A stretch of DNA of 64,000 nucleotides from Gemmatimonadota bacterium (GCA_016871915.1 VHBP01000002.1:30005-94004), one strand, 5' to 3'; counted from the stretch's first letter, positions 23,931 through 32,960 are shown. Program-made: numbers and translations. The notes: generated by a model not told the origin, from the letters alone.

Positions 23931-26000
23931 ATGTCCCCACGCTTCGTTCGGTCCCTCCTCGCGCTCCTCGTCCTCTCGACGGCGACCCACGCACAGGATC
24001 GTCTCCGGACGATGCCGGGCTACGAGCGCTACGCCGCGATGGCGCCCAAGCTCGCGTCGAGCGTCAAGTCTGGCGCCATCACCCCGCAGTGGGCAGACGA
24101 CGGGAGTTCGTTCGAGTTCACGCGCGACGGCAAGCGCTTCCGCTACACCGTGGCGACCAAGGCGGTCAGTGAGGCAGGGCCGTTGAACGGCGGAGCCAGC
24201 ATGGGGGCCCGCCGGATGAATGCGCCGGCGCGCGGACGCCAGTACACCGAGGCGTGGACCGCGGATTCGGCGATGAAGGCCGTCTATCGTGAGAACAACC
24301 TCTTCATCTCGGCGCGCGATGGCTCCGGTGAGCGCCAGCTCACCACGGACGGGAGCAAGGAGCGGCGCATCAAGTACGGTACCGCGAGCTGGGTATACGG
24401 GGAGGAACTCGATCAGGTCACCGCGATGTGGTGGTCGCCGAACGGGAAGCAGCTCGCCTACTATCGGTTCGATGAGAACCCGGTGAAGGACTACTGGCTT
24501 CAGATGGACCAGACGGCGGTACAGGGCGCGGTGATGATCGAGGCCTATCCCAAGGCGGGGACGCAGAACCCGATCGTCGACCTCTTTGTCTTCGACCAGG
24601 TGACGGGAAAGACTGTGCGTATCGACGCACGCGATAGGAAGCCGCTGACCGACGAGGTCGTCGGGCACTATGTGTACGGGATCACCTGGAGCCCGGATGG
24701 CAGCGAGATCCTGCTCCGGCGCACCAACCGTCGACAGAACGTCATGGAGTTCGCGGCCTGTTCCCCAACGACCGGCGCCTGCCGCGTACTCGTACGTGAG
24801 GAGTGGCTCGCGAGCTGGACGGAGAATTCCCCGACCATCCGGTGGCTCGCCGACGGGGAGCGCTTCATCTGGGAGTCGGAGCGCACCGGCTTCAAGAACT
24901 ACTACCTCTACGACCTGTCCGGGAAGCTCATCGCCCCGCTCACACAGCACCCCTTCGAGGTGGCGGGAATCGTGAAGGTGGACGAGGAGGCGAAGCAGCT
25001 GTGGTACTATGCGCGCAGCGGCGACAACTTCATGAAGCTGCAGCTCCATCGCGTTGGGCTCGATGGGAAGGGAGATCGTCGCCTCACCGATCCCGCCTTC
25101 AACCATACCGTCACGGTCGCACCGAATGGCCGCCACCTCGTCGACGTCGCGCAGAGCCATGCGATCGCGCCGGTGACGCGCGTGCTCGACGCCTCGGGGA
25201 AGGTGGTCGCGACCGTTGCCGAGAGCGACCTTACGGCGTTCACCGCCGCTGGGTTCCGCGCGCCGGAGATGTTCACCTACACCGCGGCGGACGGCACGAC
25301 CCCGCTTTACGGGATGCTGCACAAGCCGTCGAACTTCGACCCGTCCAAGCGCTATCCGGTGCTCTTCTCGGTCTACGCCGGGCCGGCGACCAACGGCGCG
25401 CGCGAGGTCTTCGGCCCGCCGATGGCGTGGACGGAGATGGGCTTCCTCGTCGTGACGCTCGACACCCGCAGTGCGGCGGGCCGCGGCAAGAAGGCGCTCG
25501 ATGCGATCTACGAGAAGCTCGGCGAGGTGGAGATCGACGACCTCGCGGCCGCCTCACGCCACCTGGGCAAGCTCCCCTTCGTCGATGGGCAGCGCGTCGG
25601 GATCTTCGGCACCTCGTACGGCGGCTATGCCTCGGCGCTCGCGCTCCTGCGGCACCCGGATGCCTTCCATGCCGCATCGGCCTCCTCGTCGGTGACGAGC
25701 TGGCATCACTACGACACGATCTACACCGAGCGGTACATGTACACCCCGCAGTCGAACCCCGAGGGCTACAAGAAGGGGAACGCGATGGAGTACGCGGCGA
25801 ACCTGCGCGGCCGGCTCATGATCTTCTACGGCACCGCCGATGACAACGTGCATCCCAATAACTCGATGCAGTTGATCCAGGCGCTCCAGCGGGCCGGAAA
25901 GAGCTTCGAGGTGCAGGTCGGCCCCGACGTGGGGCACGCCAGCATCAATCAGCAGCGGATGATGGAGTTCTTCATTCAGTCGCTCGTCCTCGAGCGGTAA
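23931..26000 (+). CDS. Exported S9-family (DPP4-like) prolyl peptidase
   Basis: 689 aa. Signal peptide (RSLLALLVLSTATHAQ), an N-terminal eight-bladed propeller (about 30-450) with DQVTAMWWSPNGKQLAYYRFDE, and a C-terminal alpha/beta-hydrolase. The catalytic triad is Ser562 in GTSYGGYAS, Asp637 in TADDNVHP and His669 in VGHAS. DPP4-like enzymes clip Xaa-Pro dipeptides from peptide N-termini. The 3' end overlaps the convergent tgt gene by 25 bp. Confidence 0.93.
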   Translation: MSPRFVRSLLALLVLSTATHAQDRLRTMPGYERYAAMAPKLASSVKSGAITPQWADDGSSFEFTRDGKRFRYTVATKAVSEAGPLNGGASMGARRMNAPARGRQYTEAWTADSAMKAVYRENNLFISARDGSGERQLTTDGSKERRIKYGTASWVYGEELDQVTAMWWSPNGKQLAYYRFDENPVKDYWLQMDQTAVQGAVMIEAYPKAGTQNPIVDLFVFDQVTGKTVRIDARDRKPLTDEVVGHYVYGITWSPDGSEILLRRTNRRQNVMEFAACSPTTGACRVLVREEWLASWTENSPTIRWLADGERFIWESERTGFKNYYLYDLSGKLIAPLTQHPFEVAGIVKVDEEAKQLWYYARSGDNFMKLQLHRVGLDGKGDRRLTDPAFNHTVTVAPNGRHLVDVAQSHAIAPVTRVLDASGKVVATVAESDLTAFTAAGFRAPEMFTYTAADGTTPLYGMLHKPSNFDPSKRYPVLFSVYAGPATNGAREVFGPPMAWTEMGFLVVTLDTRSAAGRGKKALDAIYEKLGEVEIDDLAAASRHLGKLPFVDGQRVGIFGTSYGGYASALALLRHPDAFHAASASSSVTSWHHYDTIYTERYMYTPQSNPEGYKKGNAMEYAANLRGRLMIFYGTADDNVHPNNSMQLIQALQRAGKSFEVQVGPDVGHASINQQRMMEFFIQSLVLER

Positions 26001-27193
26001 CGCGCAAGCCACTCGGCGCTCCACGAGGAGAAGCGATCCTCGCGGAGCGCCGTTCGTGCGTCCGCCATCAGCTGGATCAGGTGGGTCACGTTGTGGAGCG
26101 CGAGGAGCCGGAGGCCAAGCATCTCGCCTGCGGCGAAGAGGTGCCGCAGATAGGCGCGATCGTAACGCGTGCAGGCTGGGCAGGGGCATCCCTCCACCAA
26201 CGGTCGCCGATCGGTGCGATGCGCCGCCCGCTTGATCTGGACCGTGCCGCCGTGCGAGAAGAAGGTCCCGTGCCGGCCCATCCGGGTCGGGGCGACGCAG
26301 TCGAAGAGATCGACGCCGCGCGCCACCGCCTCCACGAGATCATCGGGATGCCCGACGCCCATCAGGTAGCGCGGACGTTCGCGCGGAAGTTCGCTGTCGC
26401 AGACCTCGAGGGTCGCGAGCATCGAGGGCTTCGGCTCGCCGACGGAGAGCCCGCCGATCGCGATCGCCTCCCAATCCCCGGTCTGCAGGATCCCACGCGC
26501 GGAGGCGCGACGGAGTTCGGCGTGCACCCCACCTTGGACGATCGGGAGGAGGAGCTGCGGGGGCGGCGCGAGGTCGCTGACCGGGTCATGCATCGCGAGC
26601 GGGGGCGCGCCCAGCGGGGCCTCGAGGTGCGTGATCGGTGCGCGCCCTTCCTGGGAGATGCGATCGAACTCGATGCGACAGCGCTCCAACCAACGTAGGC
26701 TGCGCTCCATCGCGGCGCGTGAGGCATCGACATCCGACCGCCCCTCGATCAACTCGTCGAGCTGCATGATGCAGTCGGCGCCGAGGTTCCGCTCGATGCG
26801 CATCACCGCTTCCGGCGTGTAATCGTGGAGTGAGCCGTCGAGCGGAGAGCGGAAGGTGATCCCTTTCTCACTCACGGTGCGGAGTTGCGCGAGCGAGAAG
26901 ACCTGAAACCCTCCGGAATCGGTGAGCATCGGCCCTTCCCACCGCGTGAAGGCGTGGAGTCCGCCGAGTGCGCGCACCATCTCGTCGCCGGGACGCAGAT
27001 AGAGATGGAAGGCGTTGGAGAGGATCATCCGCCCGCCGGCGGTGGCGACCTCATCGACGCTCAGTCCCTTGATAGTGCCGTGGGTCCCCACCGGCATGAA
27101 GGCCGGGGTCTCCACCGGTCCATGCGGTGTGGTGAAGTGGCCGAGTCGAGCGGCGCCGGCGGGATGACTGGTCGAGAAGGCGAAGGCGGTCAC
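25976..27193 (-). CDS. tgt: tRNA-guanine transglycosylase, with an internal insertion
   Basis: 405 aa from GTG 27193. It exchanges guanine-34 for the queuosine precursor preQ1 in GUN-anticodon tRNAs. The substrate-binding Asp in LTDSGGFQVFS, the nucleophile Asp in VDLFDCVAPTRMGRHG and the zinc ligands CPCPAC...H are present. Compared with the family, about 30 extra residues lie between FDRISQEG and LLLPIVQGG, rich in Pro and Ala. A TAGCTT box (27205-27200) 6 nt upstream overlaps the stop codon of the preceding hydrolase gene, so tgt may have its own leaderless transcript. Confidence 0.93.
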   Translation of the reverse strand: MTAFAFSTSHPAGAARLGHFTTPHGPVETPAFMPVGTHGTIKGLSVDEVATAGGRMILSNAFHLYLRPGDEMVRALGGLHAFTRWEGPMLTDSGGFQVFSLAQLRTVSEKGITFRSPLDGSLHDYTPEAVMRIERNLGADCIMQLDELIEGRSDVDASRAAMERSLRWLERCRIEFDRISQEGRAPITHLEAPLGAPPLAMHDPVSDLAPPPQLLLPIVQGGVHAELRRASARGILQTGDWEAIAIGGLSVGEPKPSMLATLEVCDSELPRERPRYLMGVGHPDDLVEAVARGVDLFDCVAPTRMGRHGTFFSHGGTVQIKRAAHRTDRRPLVEGCPCPACTRYDRAYLRHLFAAGEMLGLRLLALHNVTHLIQLMADARTALREDRFSSWSAEWLARYRSRTSD

Positions 27194-27202
27194 ACCGGAA
27201 AG

Positions 27203-28135
27203 CTACCGACTCCCGACGCGCGACATCACCGAGTCGACGATGGCCTGTAGGATCTGCGGCCGGCTACCGAGCATGTGCGGGCCGTCGATCCAGATCTGCT
27301 CCTTCGGGGCCTGTGCCGCGTCCCAGAGCGCTTGCACGGCGGCCGGTGGGATCCGCTCGTCCTGTGTGGCGTTGAGCATCACGACGGGACGTGGGGCGAC
27401 CCGGTCGATCCAATGCTCGGGCGCGAAGCGAGGACCCGAGACGAGCAGCGTCCCGAGGGCGGCGAGGGGGACGCGGAACAACGCGTTCGGGACATCACGA
27501 CGAAGGCCGGACTCGATCATCAGGTACGGACGCCCGCCCCCGTGCGCGATCCAGAGACGGGTGACGCGGGAATCCCGCGCGGCGGCGATCGTCGCGAAGG
27601 GGGCGCCAAAGCTCGCCCCCATCAGCTCCATCCGCGCGGGGTCCACCTCAGGGTCGCGTCGCAGGTAGTCGAGCACGAGGGTGACCGCGGGCGGGGTGGC
27701 GTAGAAGGCGCGCCGGATCGCGGGGACCTGGGCGAGGACGGCGAGTCCCTTGGCCTTGAGGTCGCCATCGAACGGATAGTCGATCGCGGCGACGATGGTG
27801 CCGCGCGTATCGGCGAGGAGTTTCGCTGCGCCGCGACCGCGCTCGGCGCCACCGAGGATGAGGAAGGCGGGGCGGGGCGAGGTGGTGGAGGCGATCGGTC
27901 GGCGCACCGCGAGGGTGACGATGAGCCCCGTATCGTTGGTGAGTCGGATGACCGATTCCCGATGGCCGTCGCCCTCCACGGATTCGAGCGTATCGACCTG
28001 AGTCAGGGCGCCAGTGTGGGCGTCGAAGACCGGTTCGGGATCCCGCAGGAGCCAGAGGACGAGCGCACCGATCGCCGCGACCTCGAGCAGGGCGATCCCG
28101 AGTAGTGTGTGGTGAGCGAGAGCACCGCGTCGCAT
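27203..28135 (-). CDS. Membrane-anchored alpha/beta hydrolase
   Basis: 310 aa. An N-terminal hydrophobic helix (about 10-29) is followed by an alpha/beta-hydrolase fold: nucleophile in MGASFGAP, acid in NATQDERIP and His in DGPHMLGS. A poorly conserved, prolyl-oligopeptidase-like or esterase-like enzyme; the substrate is unknown. ATG 28135 has TAACCT (28147-28142) 6 nt upstream. tgt follows 9 bp after its stop. Confidence 0.75.
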   Translation of the reverse strand: MRRGALAHHTLLGIALLEVAAIGALVLWLLRDPEPVFDAHTGALTQVDTLESVEGDGHRESVIRLTNDTGLIVTLAVRRPIASTTSPRPAFLILGGAERGRGAAKLLADTRGTIVAAIDYPFDGDLKAKGLAVLAQVPAIRRAFYATPPAVTLVLDYLRRDPEVDPARMELMGASFGAPFATIAAARDSRVTRLWIAHGGGRPYLMIESGLRRDVPNALFRVPLAALGTLLVSGPRFAPEHWIDRVAPRPVVMLNATQDERIPPAAVQALWDAAQAPKEQIWIDGPHMLGSRPQILQAIVDSVMSRVGSR

Positions 28136-28182
28136 GGGGGAAGGTTAGCGCGTGGGGATGGGGGGTCGTATAGCTTTCCGGC
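28136..28182. promoter_or_regulatory. 47-bp divergent region with two -10-like boxes
   Basis: TAACCT (minus strand, 28147-28142) is 6 nt before ATG 28135. TAGCTT (plus, 28171-28176) is 6 nt before GTG 28183. The sequence from 28171 onward is nearly identical, on the opposite strand, to that at the tgt start. Confidence 0.5.
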
Positions 28183-29358
28183 GTGACTGCGACCGTACTA
28201 CCCCCCGAGGCGTCGCGGCGGATCCTCCCCGCGCTCGCCACCTCGACGGCCCCCGATGTCTGGGTCCATCGCTTCGACGACCACACCCACGGCTGGACCC
28301 TCGCCGTGGCGACGCACGCCGCGCCGGGCTCTGGCAAGCTCTCCCTCGGCGGATTCCGTATCGCCCCGGATGAGCGCATGCGCTCCGAGGGGTTCACCCC
28401 CGAGCGCGAGGCGATCGCCCTCGCGATGGGGATGGAGGAGAAGGTCCGCTGGTCGCGCCTGCTCGGAGTGGGTGGGCCGCTTGCCAAACGGGACCTCTCG
28501 CGGATCGTCGGCGGGAAGTGCGTGCTCGCGCCGACCCCAGATGCGCGAGTGGGACAGCCCAACGATCGGGCCCTCCTCGACTTCGCCATCGCGGGGTTCC
28601 AAGCGATCGAGCGCGAGTCAGGGATCTTCCTCGTGACGGGCCAGGACCTCGGACATGGGATGCTCCACGATGGGTCGAGCAGCTCGCTCGCCTATCTCAA
28701 TGCGCGGTATCGTGGGAGCGTCGTCGCCGATACGTCGGGGCCCACCGCCGAGGGGAATGTGCAGGTCCTACTCGGGATGTTGCGCGCCGCCGAGGTGCCA
28801 GTCGCGCAGGCGACCGTCCTGCTAATCGGGTGTGGGAACATCGGGATACACATGGTGGAGCGGTTGCGTCCGATGGGGGTGACGTTGCTCGTCTGCGAGT
28901 CGCGCCCTGAGCGGCGGGTGGAGCTCGCCGCGCTGGGGATCCGTGCGGTGGGGCCAGAGGGGAAGCTCGCGCTGTTGGCCGAGCCAGTCGATGCGGTGGT
29001 GGTGAATGGCGCGGGGGGCTCGCTCGATGCGGCGACGATCGCGGCCTGTGTGGCGAACCCGCGCCTGCAGGTGATCTGCGGGAGTGAGAACCTCGCGATG
29101 CCCGATCCCGCCGGAACCGACGCGCTCCGACGTGGGCGGAAGTCCTCGTGCCCGACCGAACTCGGCGGGATGATGGGGTATCTCACCGCGGTCGAGGAGT
29201 ATCTCGCCAAGGCGGATGGGATGCCGTTCGACGTGGCGACGGTGATGCACGCGGCCGCGGCGCTGGAGCCCGCGGCGTACGAGGCGACGGCGCGTCAGCG
29301 CGCGGGCGGGTTCGCGGAGACGTTCGAGCAGGTGGTGGAGGGGATGACGCGCGGCTGA
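28183..29358 (+). CDS. Glu/Leu/Phe/Val dehydrogenase-like protein
   Basis: 391 aa from GTG 28183, supported by a TAGCTT box 6 nt upstream. The substrate domain has MEEK and VGGKCVL, matching the two Lys sites of leucine dehydrogenase, and TGQDLGHG in place of the AEDVGT segment. The Rossmann motif is LIGCGNIGIHMVERL. About 20 residues (VRWSRLLGVGGPLAKRDLSR) are inserted between the two Lys sites. Reversible oxidative deamination of a branched-chain or aromatic amino acid is likely, which would feed the 2-oxoacid dehydrogenase or phenylacetate genes nearby. Substrate not proven. Confidence 0.75.
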   Translation: MTATVLPPEASRRILPALATSTAPDVWVHRFDDHTHGWTLAVATHAAPGSGKLSLGGFRIAPDERMRSEGFTPEREAIALAMGMEEKVRWSRLLGVGGPLAKRDLSRIVGGKCVLAPTPDARVGQPNDRALLDFAIAGFQAIERESGIFLVTGQDLGHGMLHDGSSSSLAYLNARYRGSVVADTSGPTAEGNVQVLLGMLRAAEVPVAQATVLLIGCGNIGIHMVERLRPMGVTLLVCESRPERRVELAALGIRAVGPEGKLALLAEPVDAVVVNGAGGSLDAATIAACVANPRLQVICGSENLAMPDPAGTDALRRGRKSSCPTELGGMMGYLTAVEEYLAKADGMPFDVATVMHAAAALEPAAYEATARQRAGGFAETFEQVVEGMTRG

Positions 29359-29369
29359 GCGTCATCCCC
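29340..29369 (+). terminator. Perfect 11-bp hairpin with the stop codon in its loop
   Basis: GGGGATGACGC (29340-29350) pairs with GCGTCATCCCC (29359-29369). The 8-nt loop contains the TGA (29356-29358) of the dehydrogenase gene. It lies at a convergent junction. Confidence 0.6.
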
Positions 29370-29380
29370 CGCGAAGCCAC

Positions 29381-31909
29381 TCAGGGCGCGTTGCCGGTGA
29401 AGAAGTAGAGGATGCCGCCGTAGGACGCCATCACGGCGCGCGTCCCATCGTCAGAGACACGGACGAACCAGACCTCCGGGTCCGCGGCACCGGCACGGGC
29501 CTTCCAGGCCCCGGCGACCTGGGTCGCGAAGGAGGCGCGGCCAAGTCGGACGTTGCCGTTCGCATCGAAGACGAAAATCTGTCCACCGCCGCTCCCGCCC
29601 CCGCGCGTCCCTGCACTGATGCTCTTCCCGTCCGGTGTGATGTGCACAGTGCGCTGCCCTCCATCCATCGGGGGATTGAGTGGCACCCCAGTCGCCGGAC
29701 GCTTCCACGCGAGCGTGGCTGCGGTGGAGGAGAGATCGTACAGGCGCAGGTCGCTGCCTTGGGTCCCGACCACGGCCCGTGAGGCATCGGCGGTGAGATC
29801 CACCCAGTAGATGCGGCTCGCGACATCCTGTGTGCTCCGCGTCCAGGTGGTGCTCGCCGGGTTCGTCCGAACGTAGTAATGGAGACGTCCCGCCCAATCG
29901 CCGGCGATGATGCGATTCCCGTCGCTGGAGATGGCGAGGGAGCGGAGTTCCCCATTCTCCGCGGTGGTCGGGATCGTGTCCCACAGCACGCGGGTGCGCG
30001 ACGTCAGATCGTAGACGGCGACGATGGAGAGTTGGCGCCCGCTGATCTCTTGCCGTCCGCCGTACGCGAGCCAGCGTCCCCCTGAGGCGAAGTCCATCGC
30101 GCGCGTCTGAGTGAGGGTGCTGTCCACGAAGACCGGGTCGAGCGGAGATGCCGCGTCAAGGTCCAGCAAGACGAAGCGCTGACCTCCGGTGCCGGCCCAC
30201 CGTCCATCATCGGAGATGGCGACGCCCCGCACCTGGGTGTTGCCGGTGAGCGGGCGTCCTCGATTGCGCAGCGCCGTCCCCTGAAAGACATAGACCTGCT
30301 CATCGTCGGAGCCGACGACCGTCCGCGCTCCGTCCGGTGTCATCGCGACGGCCCAGGTCGCGCCACCGACATCGTGTCGGGCAAGCACCGTCCCGGTGAA
30401 GTCGGTGAAGAGGAGCTCTCGGGTCGTGGAGGTCCCATCGACATTCGGTCCCACGGCGATACGAGAGAGGTCGCGCGACGCGGCGCCCATGAAGAGGCCC
30501 TGCGTCGCCGTGACGAGACTGTCGCGCAGGGTGAGCGAGGTACTGGGCGCTGCAACCGAAACGCTGGCGGTTCCAAGTTGACCTTCGCTGATCGCGCCGA
30601 CGGAGGACGTCCCGGCGGCGACCGCGGTCACCACGCCCGTTGATGATACGCGCACTTTGGTGCTGTCACCGGATAGCCAGGTGATAGTGCGCCCGGTGAG
30701 GGTGACGCCGGCGGCATCGGTGAGGGTGGCGGTCAGCTGGCGCGTCTCCCCGATCGTGAGGGTGAGCGGCGTGGGGGTGACCACGACGCGCGCGACCGGG
30801 ACCGGCGAGACGGTGACGCTCGCGGTCGCGCTCTTCCCATCGACACTCGCGGTGATGCGCGTCTCGCCGGCGGTGGCGGCGCGCACGAGTTGGGCGGTGA
30901 CGAGGCCGGCGGCGTCCACCTTGGCGATCGTCGTGTCCTGACTGGTCCACGTCACCTTGCGTCCCGTGAGCGCCGCGCCTGCCCCGTCGCGCGGGGTCGC
31001 CGTCAGCTGACCGGTGGCTCCGCTGGCCAGCGTGAGGGTCGCCGGCGTCACGCTCACCTGCGCGGCAGTCGGATCGGGGGCTGGTTCCGATGGGCCACCG
31101 CCGCACGCCACCGCGGAGAGTGCAATCAACGCTAGGGCGATGCGGGAGCGGAACTTCGCCAGCGCGTCCTTCGTGAACTCCGAGAGCACCATCCGACCGC
31201 TCATCGCGGCGCGCTGGCTCATCTCGGCCTCCCATCCCTCGGTCCCGCGCCAGAAGATCCGCTTCATCTCGCGCATCGCCTCCGGGTTCGCTGCTGCGAG
31301 GCGCGTCGCATGGGCCGCGACCGCCGCGTCGAGTGCGGCCTCATCGTCCACGAGCATCGAATAGAGCCCGTGCCGCTCGCACCACTCGGCGTCGTGCCAA
31401 TCGGCGTGCACGCCCAGGTTCATGAAGCGGGCGAGTCCGAGCTTCCGCTCGATCACCACGCCGACGACGAAGGGGCCGATGCCCACTTGGAGCTCGCTCA
31501 ACTTGGCGCGCGCGCTCCGCACAGCGATGGAGTAGTCACTTGCGGCGATCAGCCCCAGCGCGCCCCCGGCGGCCTGCCCCTGCACCCGGGTCAGGACGAA
31601 CTTCGGGGCCTCGACCATCGCACGGATCACCTGCGAGAAGCCGGAGAAGAAGCGCTGGCCCTCCTCGGCAGTGGCGACCGCGAGGAACTCGTCGAAGGAG
31701 GCGCCGGCGCAGAAGGTCGAGCTCCCGGTGCTCCGGAGGACGATCACCCGGGCGGCGGGGTCCGCGCCGGCGGTGCGGATCGCCCGCGCCAGCTCGACGA
31801 GGAGGGCCGAGGGAAGGGAGTTCCCCTTGGGGTGGGCGAACTCGACGGTGGCGATCCCGTCGGCGGTGCGGGTCTGGACGGTTCCGGCGGAGAGGGCAGC
31901 GTCGGACAT
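29381..31909 (-). CDS. Enoyl-CoA hydratase fused in frame to a BIG2/propeller lipoprotein
   Basis: 842 aa in one uninterrupted frame. Residues 1-256 are a crotonase: FCAGASFDEFL oxyanion segment, AGGALGLIAASDYS and LSELQVGIGPFVVG. Of the two catalytic Glu of hydratases only the second position (SEL) is kept; the first is Gly. Residues 257-269 are a lipoprotein signal segment (IALALIALSAVAC), followed by two Ig-like BIG2 domains (about 283-455) and a WD40-like propeller (about 460-842). A cytoplasmic enzyme joined to a lipid-anchored surface protein makes no topological sense. Either two genes have been fused by losing a stop, or a second start exists inside the frame at ATG 31192 or, less canonically, CTG 31162 with AAGGA before it. 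The enzyme end lies divergent from paaA and may serve as PaaF. Confidence 0.7.
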   Translation of the reverse strand: MSDAALSAGTVQTRTADGIATVEFAHPKGNSLPSALLVELARAIRTAGADPAARVIVLRSTGSSTFCAGASFDEFLAVATAEEGQRFFSGFSQVIRAMVEAPKFVLTRVQGQAAGGALGLIAASDYSIAVRSARAKLSELQVGIGPFVVGVVIERKLGLARFMNLGVHADWHDAEWCERHGLYSMLVDDEAALDAAVAAHATRLAAANPEAMREMKRIFWRGTEGWEAEMSQRAAMSGRMVLSEFTKDALAKFRSRIALALIALSAVACGGGPSEPAPDPTAAQVSVTPATLTLASGATGQLTATPRDGAGAALTGRKVTWTSQDTTIAKVDAAGLVTAQLVRAATAGETRITASVDGKSATASVTVSPVPVARVVVTPTPLTLTIGETRQLTATLTDAAGVTLTGRTITWLSGDSTKVRVSSTGVVTAVAAGTSSVGAISEGQLGTASVSVAAPSTSLTLRDSLVTATQGLFMGAASRDLSRIAVGPNVDGTSTTRELLFTDFTGTVLARHDVGGATWAVAMTPDGARTVVGSDDEQVYVFQGTALRNRGRPLTGNTQVRGVAISDDGRWAGTGGQRFVLLDLDAASPLDPVFVDSTLTQTRAMDFASGGRWLAYGGRQEISGRQLSIVAVYDLTSRTRVLWDTIPTTAENGELRSLAISSDGNRIIAGDWAGRLHYYVRTNPASTTWTRSTQDVASRIYWVDLTADASRAVVGTQGSDLRLYDLSSTAATLAWKRPATGVPLNPPMDGGQRTVHITPDGKSISAGTRGGGSGGGQIFVFDANGNVRLGRASFATQVAGAWKARAGAADPEVWFVRVSDDGTRAVMASYGGILYFFTGNAP

Positions 31910-31951
31910 GGATTGGACCTGACGAGAGGGGTGCGGCGGGGAGAGGCCGAT

Positions 31952-31991
31952 GGCTACCCTGCGCGGTAGCCGGCTCTATAGTTTATTACAT
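31952..31991 (+). promoter_or_regulatory. paaA promoter region with inverted repeat
   Basis: A perfect 7-bp inverted repeat GGCTACC (31952-31958) / GGTAGCC (31965-31971) lies where the -35 region would be. TATAGTTT (31977-31984) provides a -10 (TAGTTT at 31979-31984 is 7 nt before ATG 31992). This is a plausible operator for the phenylacetate regulator. No PaaX or PaaR gene is in the window. Confidence 0.5.
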
Positions 31992-32960
31992 ATGACCACA
32001 ACCATCCGCCAGCTCCCCGCGGACGACCCGGCTCAGGTCGCCGCCTTCGAGGCCCTCATCGCGGCCGGGGAGAGCATCGAGCCCAAGGACTGGATGCCGG
32101 CCCGCTACCGGTCGCAGCTCACGCGCATGATGTCCCAGCACGCCCATTCCGAGGTCGTCGGGATGCTCCCGGAGGGGAACTGGATCACCCGCGCCCCCTC
32201 GCTGCGTCGCAAGCAGTCGCTGATCGCGAAGGTGCAGGACGAGGCGGGGCATGGGCTCTACATCTACTGTGGGACCGAGACCCTCGGTGTCGATCGCTTC
32301 GATCTCTTCAACCAGCTCCTCGACGGGACGGCGAAGTATTCGAGCATCTTCAACTATCCGACGCTCTCGTGGGCCGACATGGGCGTCATCGGGTGGCTCG
32401 TCGACGGCGCCGCGATCGTGAATCAGACGGTGCTCGCGAAGACCTCGTACGGGCCCTATGCGCGCGCGATGGTGCGCATCTGCAAGGAAGAGAACTTCCA
32501 TAAGCGGCAGGGCTACGAGATCTGCACCGTGCTCGCCAATGGGACGCCGGCGCAGCGGGCGATGCTGCAGGATGCCGTCGATCGCTTCTGGTGGCCCTCG
32601 CTCATGATGTTCGGGCCGTCGGACACCAATTCGCTGAACAGCGGGGAACTCCTCCGCTGGAAGGTGAAGCGGAAGACCAACGACGAGCTCCGTCAGCGCT
32701 TCGTGAACCTCACCATCCCGCAGGCGCAGGCGCTCGGGATCACGGTGCCCGATCCGGATCTGCGCTTCGATCCCGAGACCAAGAACTGGGTCTTCGGCGA
32801 GATCGATTGGTCGGAGTTCCAGCAGGTGATCTCGGGGAACGGACCGTGCAATCGCGAGCGGCTCGAGGCGCGCCGCAAGGCCCATGACGATGGCCAGTGG
32901 GTGCGCGAGGCGGCCTCGGCCCATGCGGCGAAGCGCGCCCGGAAGACCGAGGCGGCGTGA
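31992..32960 (+). CDS. paaA: 1,2-phenylacetyl-CoA epoxidase, catalytic subunit A
   Basis: 322 aa. Di-iron oxygenase subunit that epoxidises the ring of phenylacetyl-CoA. Iron ligands are in AHSEVVG (Glu54), DEAGHG (Glu84, His87) and [11 protein letters not shown]. The start at 31992 is fixed by the TAGTTT box 7 nt upstream and by family similarity. It is first of a tight paaABCD set; the paaA stop and paaB start share a base (TGATG). Confidence 0.97.
   Translation: MTTTIRQLPADDPAQVAAFEALIAAGESIEPKDWMPARYRSQLTRMMSQHAHSEVVGMLPEGNWITRAPSLRRKQSLIAKVQDEAGHGLYIYCGTETLGVDRFDLFNQLLDGTAKYSSIFNYPTLSWADMGVIGWLVDGAAIVNQTVLAKTSYGPYARAMVRICKEENFHKRQGYEICTVLANGTPAQRAMLQDAVDRFWWPSLMMFGPSDTNSLNSGELLRWKVKRKTNDELRQRFVNLTIPQAQALGITVPDPDLRFDPETKNWVFGEIDWSEFQQVISGNGPCNRERLEARRKAHDDGQWVREAASAHAAKRARKTEAA

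Noticed and set aside
23826..25322. Extension of the cytochrome c frame far upstream across the S9 peptidase gene
   Set aside because: The extra 499 codons are antisense to a catalytic-triad-bearing peptidase and have no domain. ATG 23825 gives a normal signal peptide.
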